A DNA stretch of 17,503 bases from Acidobacteriota bacterium (GCA_021778815.1 JAJYBW010000016.1:1-17503); one strand, 5' to 3'. Shown: positions 1 to 8,143, numbered from the stretch's first letter. Numbers and translations are program-made. The notes: generated by a model from the letters alone, not told the origin.

Positions 1-1
1 G

Positions 2-865
2 GTGGCCATCTTCGACAGCGGCTCCAGCGTGGGTGGAGCGCTGGCAGCGCTGATCATTCCGCTGATCGCGTTGGCGTTTGGCTGGCGCTGGGGATTTGCG
101 GCATCGGGACTGATCGGATTTGTCTGGCTAGCCGTCTGGCTGCGTGTTTATCATCCTCTGAAGTCGCATCCGCGCGCCAGCCCGGAAGAAGTGGCGCTGA
201 TTGAAGCGGGCCGCGACGCCGAGCCAGTCACAACCGATCGCGGATGGAAGCGCTGGCGGCGGCTCGCGAAGAATCGCAATCTTTGGGGCATTGTGCTGGG
301 TCGCGCGCTGACCGATCCAATCTGGTGGTTCTATGTTTTCTGGTTGCCGCAGTATCTTAGTGATGCGCGCGGTTTCACGCTGAAACGGATTGCCTTGTTT
401 GCCTGGATTCCGTTTATCGCGGCCGACATTGGTAACTTTACCGGCGGCTGGCTTTCCGGCTATTGCATTCGCCATGGCATGTCGGTGGTGCGAGCTCGCA
501 CCTGGATCTGCCTCGCCAGTTGTGTGCCGATTCTCGCCGGTATTCCAGCGGCGAGTGTGCACAACGTGTATTTCGCGCTGGCGCTGATTTGCGTCGCGCT
601 GTGGGGGTACGCAAGCTGGTCCACCATGGGACTCACCTTGCCGTCCGATCTTTTTCCGCAGGAAGTGGTCGGCTCAGTGACAGGATTAAGTGGGTTAGCG
701 GCCGGCGTGGTCAGCACCGGCTTTACGCTGCTTGTCGGCTTCCTGGTCGATCGATTTTCCTATCGACCAGCGTTTCTTGCCGCCGGATTGTTGCCCGTGC
801 TGGCGACCTTCTTCATCTTTCTATTAATTCGTCCTCCAGCGCAGGTGGCAGCGGCGTCAGACTAG
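2..865 (+). CDS. MFS transporter, ExuT/ACS-like (5' truncated)
   Basis: This is the C-terminal 287 residues of a major facilitator superfamily permease that enters from the left edge. The GTG at base 2 is an internal codon, not a start. The first visible residues (FDSGSSVGGALAALIIPL, then GWRWGF and GFVWL) match the end of the N-terminal half of anion:cation symporters such as hexuronate transporter ExuT. A charged cytoplasmic loop follows (about residues 50-90), then six hydrophobic segments of the C-terminal half; the stop is TAG at 863-865. Family knowledge suggests proton-coupled uptake of a sugar acid (hexuronate, aldarate) across the inner membrane, but the substrate cannot be read from the sequence. 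The gene converges on the minus-strand cupin gene with only 33 bases between the stops and no visible terminator. The MFS assignment is firm; the subfamily is likely. Confidence 0.88.
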   Translation: MAIFDSGSSVGGALAALIIPLIALAFGWRWGFAASGLIGFVWLAVWLRVYHPLKSHPRASPEEVALIEAGRDAEPVTTDRGWKRWRRLAKNRNLWGIVLGRALTDPIWWFYVFWLPQYLSDARGFTLKRIALFAWIPFIAADIGNFTGGWLSGYCIRHGMSVVRARTWICLASCVPILAGIPAASVHNVYFALALICVALWGYASWSTMGLTLPSDLFPQEVVGSVTGLSGLAAGVVSTGFTLLVGFLVDRFSYRPAFLAAGLLPVLATFFIFLLIRPPAQVAAASD

Positions 866-898
866 CCAGCGCTCCACCCGCGCGTCGGCGAATCATTG

Positions 899-1357
899 CT
901 ATTTCCACTGAATCGGCGGATTTGACGGTCCAAAAAGGAAAACGAAATATCGTGCCCATTGATCGCTGGTGTTGCGAACTGCATAGGGCGTGTTCGATGC
1001 GACGTAGGCAATGCCGCCCGGACCCACCTGAGATCGCTTGCCCTCCATCTCCACCTCCAGCGTTCCTTCCCGCACCAGGAACATCTCATCGCCGGGATGG
1101 GTGTACATTTCGTGGATGACCCCGCCCGGACCGACGGCGGATTCGTGGACGGTCATGTGTTGTCCGTTCGATGTATTCCCCTCAAACACCGGGATGTAGT
1201 CGCGGTTTTTGCTTTTCTCCACCTTCAAATCTTTCAAGTTGTAAATCGCGGACTTAAGGGTTTCGTTTTTGCCGGCATCGCTTTCCGCTGCGAAGGTCGT
1301 AGCTGTTGCCATCAACGCTGGCAGCAGGATGCACATATCTCTTCTTGTTAACGCCAT
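899..1357 (-). CDS. Exported small cupin-domain protein
   Basis: A 152-residue protein with an N-terminal export signal (TRRD followed by a hydrophobic stretch, ending near TTFAA at 20-24). It could be Tat or Sec. A single cupin barrel follows. Cupin motif 1 is recognisable: H82, H87 and E91 before G98 (THPGDEMFLVREG). In motif 2 (GPGGIAYVASNTPYAVRN) the usual metal-binding His is a Tyr at about residue 125, so metal binding may be altered or absent. The start is supported by GGGAG 8 bases upstream of ATG. It lies 51 bases downstream of the Gfo/Idh gene on the same strand and is probably the last gene of that operon. Small cupins near sugar oxidoreductases are often sugar isomerases or ligand-binding proteins; here the reaction is unknown. 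The fold is confident, the function is not. Confidence 0.82.
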   Translation of the reverse strand: MALTRRDMCILLPALMATATTFAAESDAGKNETLKSAIYNLKDLKVEKSKNRDYIPVFEGNTSNGQHMTVHESAVGPGGVIHEMYTHPGDEMFLVREGTLEVEMEGKRSQVGPGGIAYVASNTPYAVRNTSDQWARYFVFLFGPSNPPIQWK

Positions 1358-1408
1358 TGTAGGGTCTCCCGATTGAATTTGTTCCGCGCGCCATGTGCTG
1401 GTTTTCGC

Positions 1409-2659
1409 TTAGGCCGTTAATTGTGGAATCTTTGCTTCGCGCCCCTCATACATGGCTTGTCTTCCCACCGAGCAAGCGATGGCCGATCGGAAACCTACAT
1501 CCACATTGGCGAAGGGTTGTTGCTTGTTGCGAACGCATTCCATAAATGACTTGCAAGCGGTGAGTGTTGGATCTTCATCACGTTTCATATTCACTCGATG
1601 TCCCGGTCCGCGATACGGCATCGCTGAATCCGCGTTGTACGAGGCTCCAGTCTCGACTCCTTTTTGCACGACGTCGGAATGGGAGGCTTCGGTAATCATT
1701 TTCGAGGTGCGTTTGTAGAACGTGGCGTCGGCCAGCGTAATCTGCAAACTGCCTTCGGTGCCATACACCCATACCTGGTCCGCCATCAGGCCATTGTCGG
1801 TGAGGGAACTGAAAAACATGCGGCGTCCCTTGGAGTAGCCAAGCACCGCTTGCACATTGTCGCCCACCGTACGGCCATCGTGGTAGACAGCGATGCTGCT
1901 GGTGCCGAGGAGGGTCTGCGGCTGCTCGCCAAACACCCAGTTCGCAATGTCGATGTGATGCGAACCCAATTCTTCCAGCAGACCGCCGCTCGATTCGCGG
2001 TAGAGTCGCCAGTTCATAAGGTGTTCGAGGCTGGGATTGGGCACCTCGCGGCGCCAGTTATCGCTGCGATGCCAGTAGCCGTACACATGCGTCGGTTCGC
2101 CAATGTCTCCCTTGCGGACACGATTCACCGACTCCACAATCCAGGAGGCATATCGCATCTGATGACCAACCTGAAAAATCTGGCCGGTCTTTCGCGCCGC
2201 TTCGACGACATTCGTACAATCCTCCGGCGTAAAGCCAATCGTCTTTTCGCAATAGACCGGCCGCCCGCCTTTCATCGCCGCGATGGAGTAGGAAGCATGA
2301 AAGACCGGCGGAGTTGCGATGTAGATTACGTCCAGATCCTTGCGGTCGAGAAGCTCACGATAATCCTTATGAGCGGGAACGTTCTTGCCGACCAGTTCGT
2401 TGACCTCGGCGAAGCGCGGCTCGTAGACGTCGCACTGCGCGGCAATCTCCACGCCAGGCGTGCGCAGCAATTGCCGGATCAACTCCTGCCCGCGACTCCC
2501 AGGCCCGATAAAGCCGACCTGGATGCGATCGTTGGGCGAGAATGTTCGCGCAGGTTGCGGCTGCGGTTCCGCTGCTTGGCCATAGAGGGACGACGTGCCT
2601 GACAATTTTGCCGCCAGCATACTGAATGAAAGACCCTGAAGCAAACGTCTGCGGTTCAT
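1409..2659 (-). CDS. Tat-exported Gfo/Idh/MocA-family oxidoreductase
   Basis: A 416-residue NAD(P)-dependent sugar oxidoreductase or GH109-like enzyme. The N-terminus MNRRRLLQGLSFSMLAAKL looks like a twin-arginine signal. The Rossmann domain begins at about residue 45 with the dinucleotide site GFIGPGSRG (49-57). CEKT (137-140) stands where the family has EKP, with the catalytic Lys at 139. The C-terminal sugar-binding domain has GSHHID (232-237), the usual catalytic His/Asp segment. Family knowledge: Tat-exported relatives such as glucose-fructose oxidoreductase and GH109 glycosidases fold in the cytoplasm with tightly bound NAD(P). AAGGAG lies about 11 bases before ATG. Its ATG overlaps the stop of apbE (ATGA, 2656-2659), so the two are translationally coupled. 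The substrate is unknown, probably a sugar or inositol derivative. An ETGAS segment (336-340) loosely resembles an ApbE target motif; see findings. Confidence 0.9.
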   Translation of the reverse strand: MNRRRLLQGLSFSMLAAKLSGTSSLYGQAAEPQPQPARTFSPNDRIQVGFIGPGSRGQELIRQLLRTPGVEIAAQCDVYEPRFAEVNELVGKNVPAHKDYRELLDRKDLDVIYIATPPVFHASYSIAAMKGGRPVYCEKTIGFTPEDCTNVVEAARKTGQIFQVGHQMRYASWIVESVNRVRKGDIGEPTHVYGYWHRSDNWRREVPNPSLEHLMNWRLYRESSGGLLEELGSHHIDIANWVFGEQPQTLLGTSSIAVYHDGRTVGDNVQAVLGYSKGRRMFFSSLTDNGLMADQVWVYGTEGSLQITLADATFYKRTSKMITEASHSDVVQKGVETGASYNADSAMPYRGPGHRVNMKRDEDPTLTACKSFMECVRNKQQPFANVDVGFRSAIACSVGRQAMYEGREAKIPQLTA

Positions 2660-3678
2660 AGTTTTACTTTCTCCTTTGTAGTCGGAAGTTCCGTGAGGTG
2701 CCGCTGGGCAACCTCAGATGGCCAACGAATCGCCTCATACTTTGGCGCAGCTTGCGTTTCGGATTCACGTATCTGTTCGCGAATCACGAGTGCACAATCC
2801 TGCTCACCCAGTAAGGCCGCTTGATCTTCGGGGCCGGATACAAACAATGCGTTCGATAACGCGTCGCTGTCGGTGGCCGAGTTCGAAATCACCGTCACCT
2901 GCAGCATTCCTCGCACTGGCTGCAACGTTCCTGGATTCATGATCGCGCCATAGAACTGGCCTTCATGAACGAAGTTCTTTTCAGAAAGGTTGGCGGTCGA
3001 TAGGGAGGTGTCCCGAAGGACGACCGTGGAAATGGTGCCGCCTCCCGGATGCGGAGAGGGTACGCGGACCTTCCACCCCGCTTCTCCCGGAGGAGAGCCC
3101 ATAGCGTAGATGGTGCTGCTGCCGGCCGAGAGCAACGCTGCGGATACGCCCTTGGCGCGCAGAGCTTTTACGGAGCGATCGACCGCATACCCTTTGCCAA
3201 TGCCGCCTGGATCCAATTCGATTTCCGCAGTAAGAAACCGGACGGTACGCTGCTCTGGGTCCAGTCGAATTTTCTTCCATCCGACGTGTTCGCGGGCTGC
3301 GGCGATTTCTTCAGGCGAAGGAAGTGCACCGGAAGCGCCGAAAAATTTCCACACCTTCATCAGCTTGCCAACCGAAATATCGAAGGCGCCCTGCGATCGC
3401 TCACTCCATGCCAGGCAGGTTGCTAGGAATCGGAAGACCTCCGGATCGGTCGTCACTTCATGATGAAACGCTTCGCGGTTGATTCGGGATAGCTCGCTGT
3501 CTGGCCGATAATTGCTCAGCAAAGCATCGACACAATCGACTTCCTCAAATACCGGCTTGGCTATCGCCGCCGCTTGTTCGCGCGACGGCGCGTAGAGATA
3601 CAGCGAGTACTCGGTTCCCATGGCCGGATGGGTCGTGCAGTAGAGTTGCGTGACCGTATTGAGAGTCGCGCCGATCAC
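2656..3678 (-). CDS. apbE: ApbE-family FAD:protein FMN transferase
   Basis: A 340-residue ApbE/NosX-like protein. The family moves FMN from FAD onto a Ser/Thr of flavoprotein targets, with Mg2+. Recognisable blocks, numbered from the GTG start, are THPAMGTEYS near 16-25, AFDISVGKLMKVW near 98-110, ELDPGGIGKGYAVD at 154-167 (nucleotide-binding segment) and DSDALSNALF at 270-279 (Mg-ligand region). The usual HxIDPRTGxP motif is degenerate: AIMNPGTLQP (245-254) lacks both the His and the Asp. There is no signal peptide or lipobox, so it is probably cytoplasmic. Start choice: GTG at 3676-3678 has GGGGAG 7 bases upstream; a TTG five codons earlier (3691-3693) has no ribosome site. It lies 82 bases after the MFS gene and overlaps the Gfo/Idh gene by 4 bases. 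The family is confident; activity is uncertain because of the altered motif. Confidence 0.87.
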   Translation of the reverse strand: MIGATLNTVTQLYCTTHPAMGTEYSLYLYAPSREQAAAIAKPVFEEVDCVDALLSNYRPDSELSRINREAFHHEVTTDPEVFRFLATCLAWSERSQGAFDISVGKLMKVWKFFGASGALPSPEEIAAAREHVGWKKIRLDPEQRTVRFLTAEIELDPGGIGKGYAVDRSVKALRAKGVSAALLSAGSSTIYAMGSPPGEAGWKVRVPSPHPGGGTISTVVLRDTSLSTANLSEKNFVHEGQFYGAIMNPGTLQPVRGMLQVTVISNSATDSDALSNALFVSGPEDQAALLGEQDCALVIREQIRESETQAAPKYEAIRWPSEVAQRHLTELPTTKEKVKL

Positions 3679-3760
3679 AAAGCGGCTCCCCAAACGAAGC
3701 GGCAGCGACGGCGCGTATCAATGCAGGCCGAGGGGAGCGACGGGGTGAGAAGATTTCGGC

Positions 3761-5056
3761 TCATTCCGGCATACTCCCAGAAAGGATTGCAGGCGAATTC
3801 GGCGAAGAAGAGGACACGGCATAAATGGCGGCCGCACCCAGCAGGCCCGCACCGGTGAAGATGGCCCACGCCAGTCGATAGCTGTGGTACGTATCGAAGA
3901 TTTTGCCGGCCATCCAGGGCGCGATCCATTGGCCAATCGTGTATCCCATGATGATCAGCGCCAGCAGCTTTCCCAGAGATGCCAGCCCGAAGCGGTCCGC
4001 CGTTACCAGCGGGATCAGCATGTAGTCGGCGCCCATGGAGAATCCAAAAGTGGTCGCGAACGCGAAGGCCGCAATCGGCTGGCGCGCGAAGTAGAGCAGC
4101 GGAATGGAGACGCCCAGCACCAGGTAAAACAGCGCCATCGTATTCTTCTTTCGGAAGCGATCGGCAATGTATCCCACCAGAACCCGCCCCCCTAAGCTGG
4201 AGATCAGCAGCGCCGAGAGAACATGAGACGCATTTTGAATAGAATATCCTTGATCTTTCAAGAAAAGGATGAAGTGTTGAATGACTGCATTGACGGAGCT
4301 TAGAATCAGCGTCGCGCCAGCCAGAATCAGCCAGAAATCCCTGGTGCGAACCGCCGCTGCGACGCTGACGACGCCTCCATCCGGCTCCAAATCCTGCGTT
4401 CTGGAGTCGTCTGCAATGGTTCCATCCGGAAGCAAGCCCATCTCGAAGGGAGTCGAGCGCGTCACCCACAGGCCGACCGGAAACAGCACCGCCAGGATCA
4501 CAGCCCCGGCAATCTCTAACGCTGTGCGCCAGCCAAAGCTGCGGATCAGGAAATTCGCAGCCAAGGGAGAAACCACGCCGCCCAAGCCTAGCCCCAGGTA
4601 GGCATATCCCATCGCCTGGCCACGCCGCTCGCGAAACCACTGCGCAATCAGGACCTGGTTGGCAATCGGGCCGGCCAGCGTGTATCCGATGACTTCCGCA
4701 ATGCAGAGCAGTTCATATTGCCAGAAGTGCGTCATCCATCCCATCAGGATCAACGGAAGGCCAATCAATCCAATTCCAGAAAGAATGACGCGGCGAGCAC
4801 CGACCCGATCGATGAGGGTGCCCGCAAAAATCCCGAAGGGAAGTCCGACGACGAGAGCGCCGAGCAAGAACCCTTGCGTCACCTGTGCGCGAGTGAATCC
4901 GAGGGCGGTAACAAATGCCGGATAGAAGACCGGGAAGCCGTAGTAAATTACGCCAGTGGTGAAAAAAAGATTGAGGAACGCGGCGCCGACAATCCACCAG
5001 CCATAGAAAAATCTGGATGACGGATTGACGGAACTGCCTGATGCGAGCTTTATCAT
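3761..5056 (-). CDS. MFS transporter, OFA/monocarboxylate-transporter-like
   Basis: A 431-residue permease with about 12 hydrophobic segments, the normal MFS length. The opening FFYGWWIVGAAFLNLFFTTG, with its YGW and long first helix, is typical of the oxalate/formate antiporter and monocarboxylate-transporter group. MFS motif A is visible in loop 2-3 (GTLIDRVGARR, 79-89), and a weaker copy in loop 8-9 (GYIADRFRKKN, 295-305). A charged central loop spans about 205-235. Likely role: uptake or exchange of a small carboxylate across the inner membrane; the substrate cannot be assigned. No Shine-Dalgarno site is visible before the ATG at 5054-5056. No better start lies before the first helix, so the start is moderately sure. 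It is the first gene of the minus-strand run MFS-apbE-Gfo/Idh-cupin and is divergent from the carboxylesterase gene. Confidence 0.88.
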   Translation of the reverse strand: MIKLASGSSVNPSSRFFYGWWIVGAAFLNLFFTTGVIYYGFPVFYPAFVTALGFTRAQVTQGFLLGALVVGLPFGIFAGTLIDRVGARRVILSGIGLIGLPLILMGWMTHFWQYELLCIAEVIGYTLAGPIANQVLIAQWFRERRGQAMGYAYLGLGLGGVVSPLAANFLIRSFGWRTALEIAGAVILAVLFPVGLWVTRSTPFEMGLLPDGTIADDSRTQDLEPDGGVVSVAAAVRTRDFWLILAGATLILSSVNAVIQHFILFLKDQGYSIQNASHVLSALLISSLGGRVLVGYIADRFRKKNTMALFYLVLGVSIPLLYFARQPIAAFAFATTFGFSMGADYMLIPLVTADRFGLASLGKLLALIIMGYTIGQWIAPWMAGKIFDTYHSYRLAWAIFTGAGLLGAAAIYAVSSSSPNSPAILSGSMPE

Positions 5057-5092
5057 GACGAGTGCAAGGAAACTGGAGTCGAATACAAAGCG

Positions 5093-5153
5093 GCGAATAT
5101 GGCGTTCACCGTGCCTGTCAACGGCTCAGGTTTGTTTGGACGATGATATTCGC
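5093..5153. repeat. Inverted 8-base repeat in divergent intergenic region
   Basis: GCGAATAT (5093-5100) and its exact reverse complement ATATTCGC (5146-5153) lie 53 bases apart start to start, about five helical turns. They sit between the divergent MFS and carboxylesterase genes. They could be paired half-sites for a regulator, or chance. No convincing -35/-10 pair was found in the 5057-5292 intergenic region. Confidence 0.35.
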
Positions 5154-5194
5154 TCGGTACGGGACCGCTAGGTTTCAAGGTGATACTAATCTAA

Positions 5195-5214
5195 ATTTCC
5201 CAAATGATGGAAAT
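5195..5214. promoter_or_regulatory. Candidate operator: 20-base dyad ATTTCC-N8-GGAAAT
   Basis: Perfect 6-base arms (ATTTCC at 5195-5200, GGAAAT at 5209-5214) flank an 8-base centre. A second small palindrome, GAAATGTTTC (5210-5219), overlaps the right arm. The dyad lies about 80 bases upstream of the chosen esterase start and 140 bases upstream of the divergent MFS gene. The size suits a dimeric repressor. It lacks the central CG common in LacI-family operators, so assigning it to the nearby LacI-type regulator would be a guess. Confidence 0.3.
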
Positions 5215-5292
5215 GTTTCTTGAATGCTTCGCTTCATTGCTGGAGGGTGTACGCTATTGGGTTCGATCAGGTCGAGGGGAATAGCCGAAACA

Positions 5293-6918
5293 ATGCGAAT
5301 CATCAGCCGTATCAAATTTCTTGCAGCGGCCGCCTGTGCTGTATTGTTGTCGACGCCGGCGGCGCGCGCCAGTGATGCCCTTACCGTTGTCACCGATCGC
5401 GGAAGTATTCAAGGAATCCTGAGCAACGATGGACAGGTGCGAACATTTCTAGGCATTCCGTATGCCGCGCCCCCAGTGGGCCCGCTACGGTGGAAGCCAC
5501 CGCAACCCGCGGCAAAATGGTCTGGAGTTCGCTCGGCCACCAGCTTTGGTCCGCGTTGCATGCAGACCCATCTTTACCCTGACATGGTATTTCGCGATTC
5601 CGGACCCAGCGAAGACTGCCTTACGCTAAACGTCTGGGCTCCGGCAGCAAAAAATGCTGCCCCATTTCCGGTGATGGTGTGGATTCACGGTGGAGGGTTT
5701 GTGACTGGCGGTTCGTCGGAACCTCGTCAGGACGGCAAACACCTGGCTCGTAAGGGCGTCATCGTCGTTTCCATGAATTATCGGCTGGGAGTCTTCGGAT
5801 TCTTTGCCCTTCCCGGCCTCGCTGCGGAGTCGCCAAAACATGCCGCCGGCAATTATGGGTTGATGGACCAGGCGGCTGCGCTCGACTGGGTGCGGCGCAA
5901 TATCGCGGCATTTGGTGGCGATCCTGCGAAGGTCACGATATTTGGCGAATCCGCAGGATCGATCTCTGTTAGCGCTCAGATGGCCTCTCCACTTTCGAAA
6001 GGCTTGTTTGCCGGAGCCATCGGTGAAAGCGGAGGTGCGCTTACCGGTCCCGGGTTGACCTTTCTGTCGCTTCCTGTCAGCGAAAAACGCGGACAGGAAT
6101 TTGCCGAATCCGCGTTCAAAGACAGCAGCCTCGATTTTCTGCGATCGGTCAGCGCGGCCGACCTGTTGAAGGCGGCGAGCACCGCTGCTCATAGCGACGG
6201 CATATTCTGGCCCAACGTGGATGGAGAATTTCTGCCCGAAAGTGTTCCTGCCATCTATGCGGCAGGAAGCCAGGCGCATGTCCCTTTGCTCGCCGGCTGG
6301 AATAAAGATGAAGGCAGTGGGGAAGTGCTCGATCAGCCGGAAAAGCCAACTCCAGCAAGCCTGCGCGCAATGGCCACCACCAGATTCGGCGCGAAGGCAC
6401 CCGATTTTCTAAAGGCGTATTCCGCTTCCAACGATGTCGAGGCGCTGCGAGTCTCCGAGGATTTTGCAGGCGATGCTTTTATTGCCTACTCCACGTGGCA
6501 GTGGTTAGAAGCCCAGGTGAAGACGGGCAGCGCACCGGTATATCGCTATCGCTTCGACTTGGGCTCGCCCGGCGATCCATTTCACCCGGCTGCAATCGGC
6601 GCTTTTCACTCCGACGATATTGAATATGTCTTCGGCACCCTGGATTCGCGGCAAGGCGCGAAGATGAGGCCGGAGGATTACAAGTTATCCGAACTTGTGC
6701 AGACATACTGGACGAATTTTGCCAAGACTGGCGATCCCAGCGGAACAGGTCTTCCGGCATGGCCTGGCTACAACCCAGCAGCAAATTGGCAGGTGATGCA
6801 CTTGTCGGCGAATCCTAAGTCACGACCGGACCAGCACCGCGACAGATATTTGTTCCTGCAGCAAGTCTGGGGACCGGACGCACCCCCGGAATCGCCGCCT
6901 GTGGAACCGACCAAATGA
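5293..6918 (+). CDS. Secreted type B carboxylesterase
   Basis: A 541-residue alpha/beta-hydrolase of the carboxylesterase/cholinesterase family, which hydrolyses carboxylic esters. A Sec signal peptide (MRIISRIKF then a hydrophobic core ending near ARAS) starts at the ATG at 5293, with GAGGGGA about 12 bases upstream. The open frame extends to an ATG at 5224, but that would bury the signal, so 5293 is preferred. Numbered from 5293, the oxyanion-hole HGGGF begins at H132, the nucleophile is S220 in GESAG, the acidic residue is E340 in NKDEGSG and the catalytic His is H439 in FHSDD. The early block RTFLGIPYAAPPVGPLRW is the family signature. The full domain is present and intact. It is divergent from the MFS-apbE-Gfo/Idh operon and 68 bases upstream of the LacI-type gene on the same strand. 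This suggests release of an acid or sugar from an ester in the periplasm. The substrate is unknown. Confidence 0.93.
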   Translation: MRIISRIKFLAAAACAVLLSTPAARASDALTVVTDRGSIQGILSNDGQVRTFLGIPYAAPPVGPLRWKPPQPAAKWSGVRSATSFGPRCMQTHLYPDMVFRDSGPSEDCLTLNVWAPAAKNAAPFPVMVWIHGGGFVTGGSSEPRQDGKHLARKGVIVVSMNYRLGVFGFFALPGLAAESPKHAAGNYGLMDQAAALDWVRRNIAAFGGDPAKVTIFGESAGSISVSAQMASPLSKGLFAGAIGESGGALTGPGLTFLSLPVSEKRGQEFAESAFKDSSLDFLRSVSAADLLKAASTAAHSDGIFWPNVDGEFLPESVPAIYAAGSQAHVPLLAGWNKDEGSGEVLDQPEKPTPASLRAMATTRFGAKAPDFLKAYSASNDVEALRVSEDFAGDAFIAYSTWQWLEAQVKTGSAPVYRYRFDLGSPGDPFHPAAIGAFHSDDIEYVFGTLDSRQGAKMRPEDYKLSELVQTYWTNFAKTGDPSGTGLPAWPGYNPAANWQVMHLSANPKSRPDQHRDRYLFLQQVWGPDAPPESPPVEPTK

Positions 6919-6986
6919 GGATAACGTAATCTTGGAGCAGCAGCAGGTGACTAATTTTTAGACGAACAGCGGAGTGCTGAGCGGGT

Positions 6987-8057
6987 ATGAAAGAAAGTAC
7001 GGACCTAAAAAAAAATAAGATTGGTCTGCGAGCGATTGCAGCGGAAGCCAACGTCAGCGTGGCTACGGTGTCGCGGGTGTTGAACGGGAACAATCGCGTC
7101 GATCCGGCGATTCGCGAAGTGGTGCTGGATGCGGCGGCCAAGCTGAACGTAGACCTTTCGCAGCGCAACAAGACCAAAGCTCTGGCCTTTCTGTTAAGCA
7201 ACCGCGCCATGCTGCATGCTTTTCATTCCAGGATTCTGCTGGGAGCGGAGGCCTACTGCGCCGCCAACGGCTGGGACATGGTGTTTCTCTCGTATAACTA
7301 TTCGGCGAATGTTCCCTGGAAGGAACTACATTTGCCGAAGGTGGTGCAGCGGCACGATGTGGTGCGAGCTGTGGTGCTGGCCGGAACCAACTCGGCGAAT
7401 CTGCTGGAGCTGCTCGATCATAAGGGAATCGCGTATTCCGTACTGGGAAACAACGTAATCGGAGAGCCGCTGCGTTTGAAAGGCGACACGGTGTATTCCG
7501 ACGATATCCAGGGCGGCCAGGAGATGACCCAGTACCTGCTCAGCCTGGGCCATCGCGACATCTGGTTTGTGGGCAATGTGCGTTTGCCGTGGTTTGCGCG
7601 GCACTACGAGGGGTATCGCCGCGCCATGGCAGCGGCGGGCTTGCAGCCGAGGCTGAGCGGGCTCGAGTTCGAGGATGAAACCGAGATGGGCTACATCAAC
7701 ACCAAGTCGCTGCTGGCTGGGGGTGAACCGTGCACGGCGATTTTGGCGGGCAACGATCAGGCGGCGCATGGCGTGTACAAAGGGCTGCGCGACAGCGGCC
7801 TGAAGGTTCCCGACGACGTCAGCGTGGCGGGCTGCGACGATACGGCGAGCACCTGGCTCTATCCGGGGTTAACAACGACGCGCGAATTTCCGGAGCAGCT
7901 AGGTCAGCAAATGGTCAAGCTGGTGCTGAGTCGCATTGCCCAGCCGAACCTGGCTCCGCGAATCATGACAATTCCGACGCAACTGATCAAGCGAGAATCG
8001 TGCAAGCCGCTCGCCACCGCCAAAGAACCCCTCGCCACCGAAGCTGCAGCCGGCTAG
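6987..8057 (+). CDS. LacI-family transcriptional regulator
   Basis: A 356-residue DNA-binding regulator. The N-terminal helix-turn-helix is clear: LRAIAAEANVSVATVSRVLNG (14-34) with the LacI-typical VSVATVSRVLN recognition helix. The hinge segment (about 45-58) is followed by a periplasmic-binding-protein-like effector domain (about 64-340), with the family blocks AILAGNDQAAHGVYKGL and VPDDVSVAGCDD. It would bind a sugar-type ligand and repress nearby catabolic genes. The ATG at 6987 has GGAG (6971-6974) 12 bases upstream. That site lies in the loop of a small CAGC/GCTG stem (6967-6979), so translation might be modulated. It follows the esterase on the same strand and is ended by the terminator at 8088-8113. 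The esterase or the divergent transporter operon is the most likely target, by position only. Confidence 0.93.
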   Translation: MKESTDLKKNKIGLRAIAAEANVSVATVSRVLNGNNRVDPAIREVVLDAAAKLNVDLSQRNKTKALAFLLSNRAMLHAFHSRILLGAEAYCAANGWDMVFLSYNYSANVPWKELHLPKVVQRHDVVRAVVLAGTNSANLLELLDHKGIAYSVLGNNVIGEPLRLKGDTVYSDDIQGGQEMTQYLLSLGHRDIWFVGNVRLPWFARHYEGYRRAMAAAGLQPRLSGLEFEDETEMGYINTKSLLAGGEPCTAILAGNDQAAHGVYKGLRDSGLKVPDDVSVAGCDDTASTWLYPGLTTTREFPEQLGQQMVKLVLSRIAQPNLAPRIMTIPTQLIKRESCKPLATAKEPLATEAAAG

Positions 8058-8087
8058 GCGCGGTTATCAAGGCTCGCCTTTAAATGA

Positions 8088-8113
8088 AAAAGCCCGCGAT
8101 GGGGCGGGCTTTT
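8088..8113. terminator. Bidirectional rho-independent terminator
   Basis: A perfect 10-base stem, AAAAGCCCGC (8088-8097) with GCGGGCTTTT (8104-8113), has a 6-base loop. The GC core is flanked by T runs when read on either strand. It sits between the LacI gene (+, ends 8057) and the tRNA-Ala gene (-, 3' end at 8144), so it can end both transcripts. Confidence 0.92.
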
Positions 8114-8143
8114 GTGATTGCCGAAAACTCGTGGAGGATCTTC

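Noticed and set aside
866..898. Terminator between the convergent MFS and cupin genes
   Set aside because: No stable stem with a T run is visible in these 33 bases.
1664..2602. Plus-strand open frame of 312 codons
   Set aside because: It is antisense to the Gfo/Idh gene, whose Rossmann and catalytic motifs are clear. The translation is His/Arg-rich with no known domain.
3675..4640. Minus-strand open frame of 321 codons
   Set aside because: It lies in another frame of the same strand as the OFA-like MFS gene. The product is rich in Arg, Gly and Cys with no MFS pattern.
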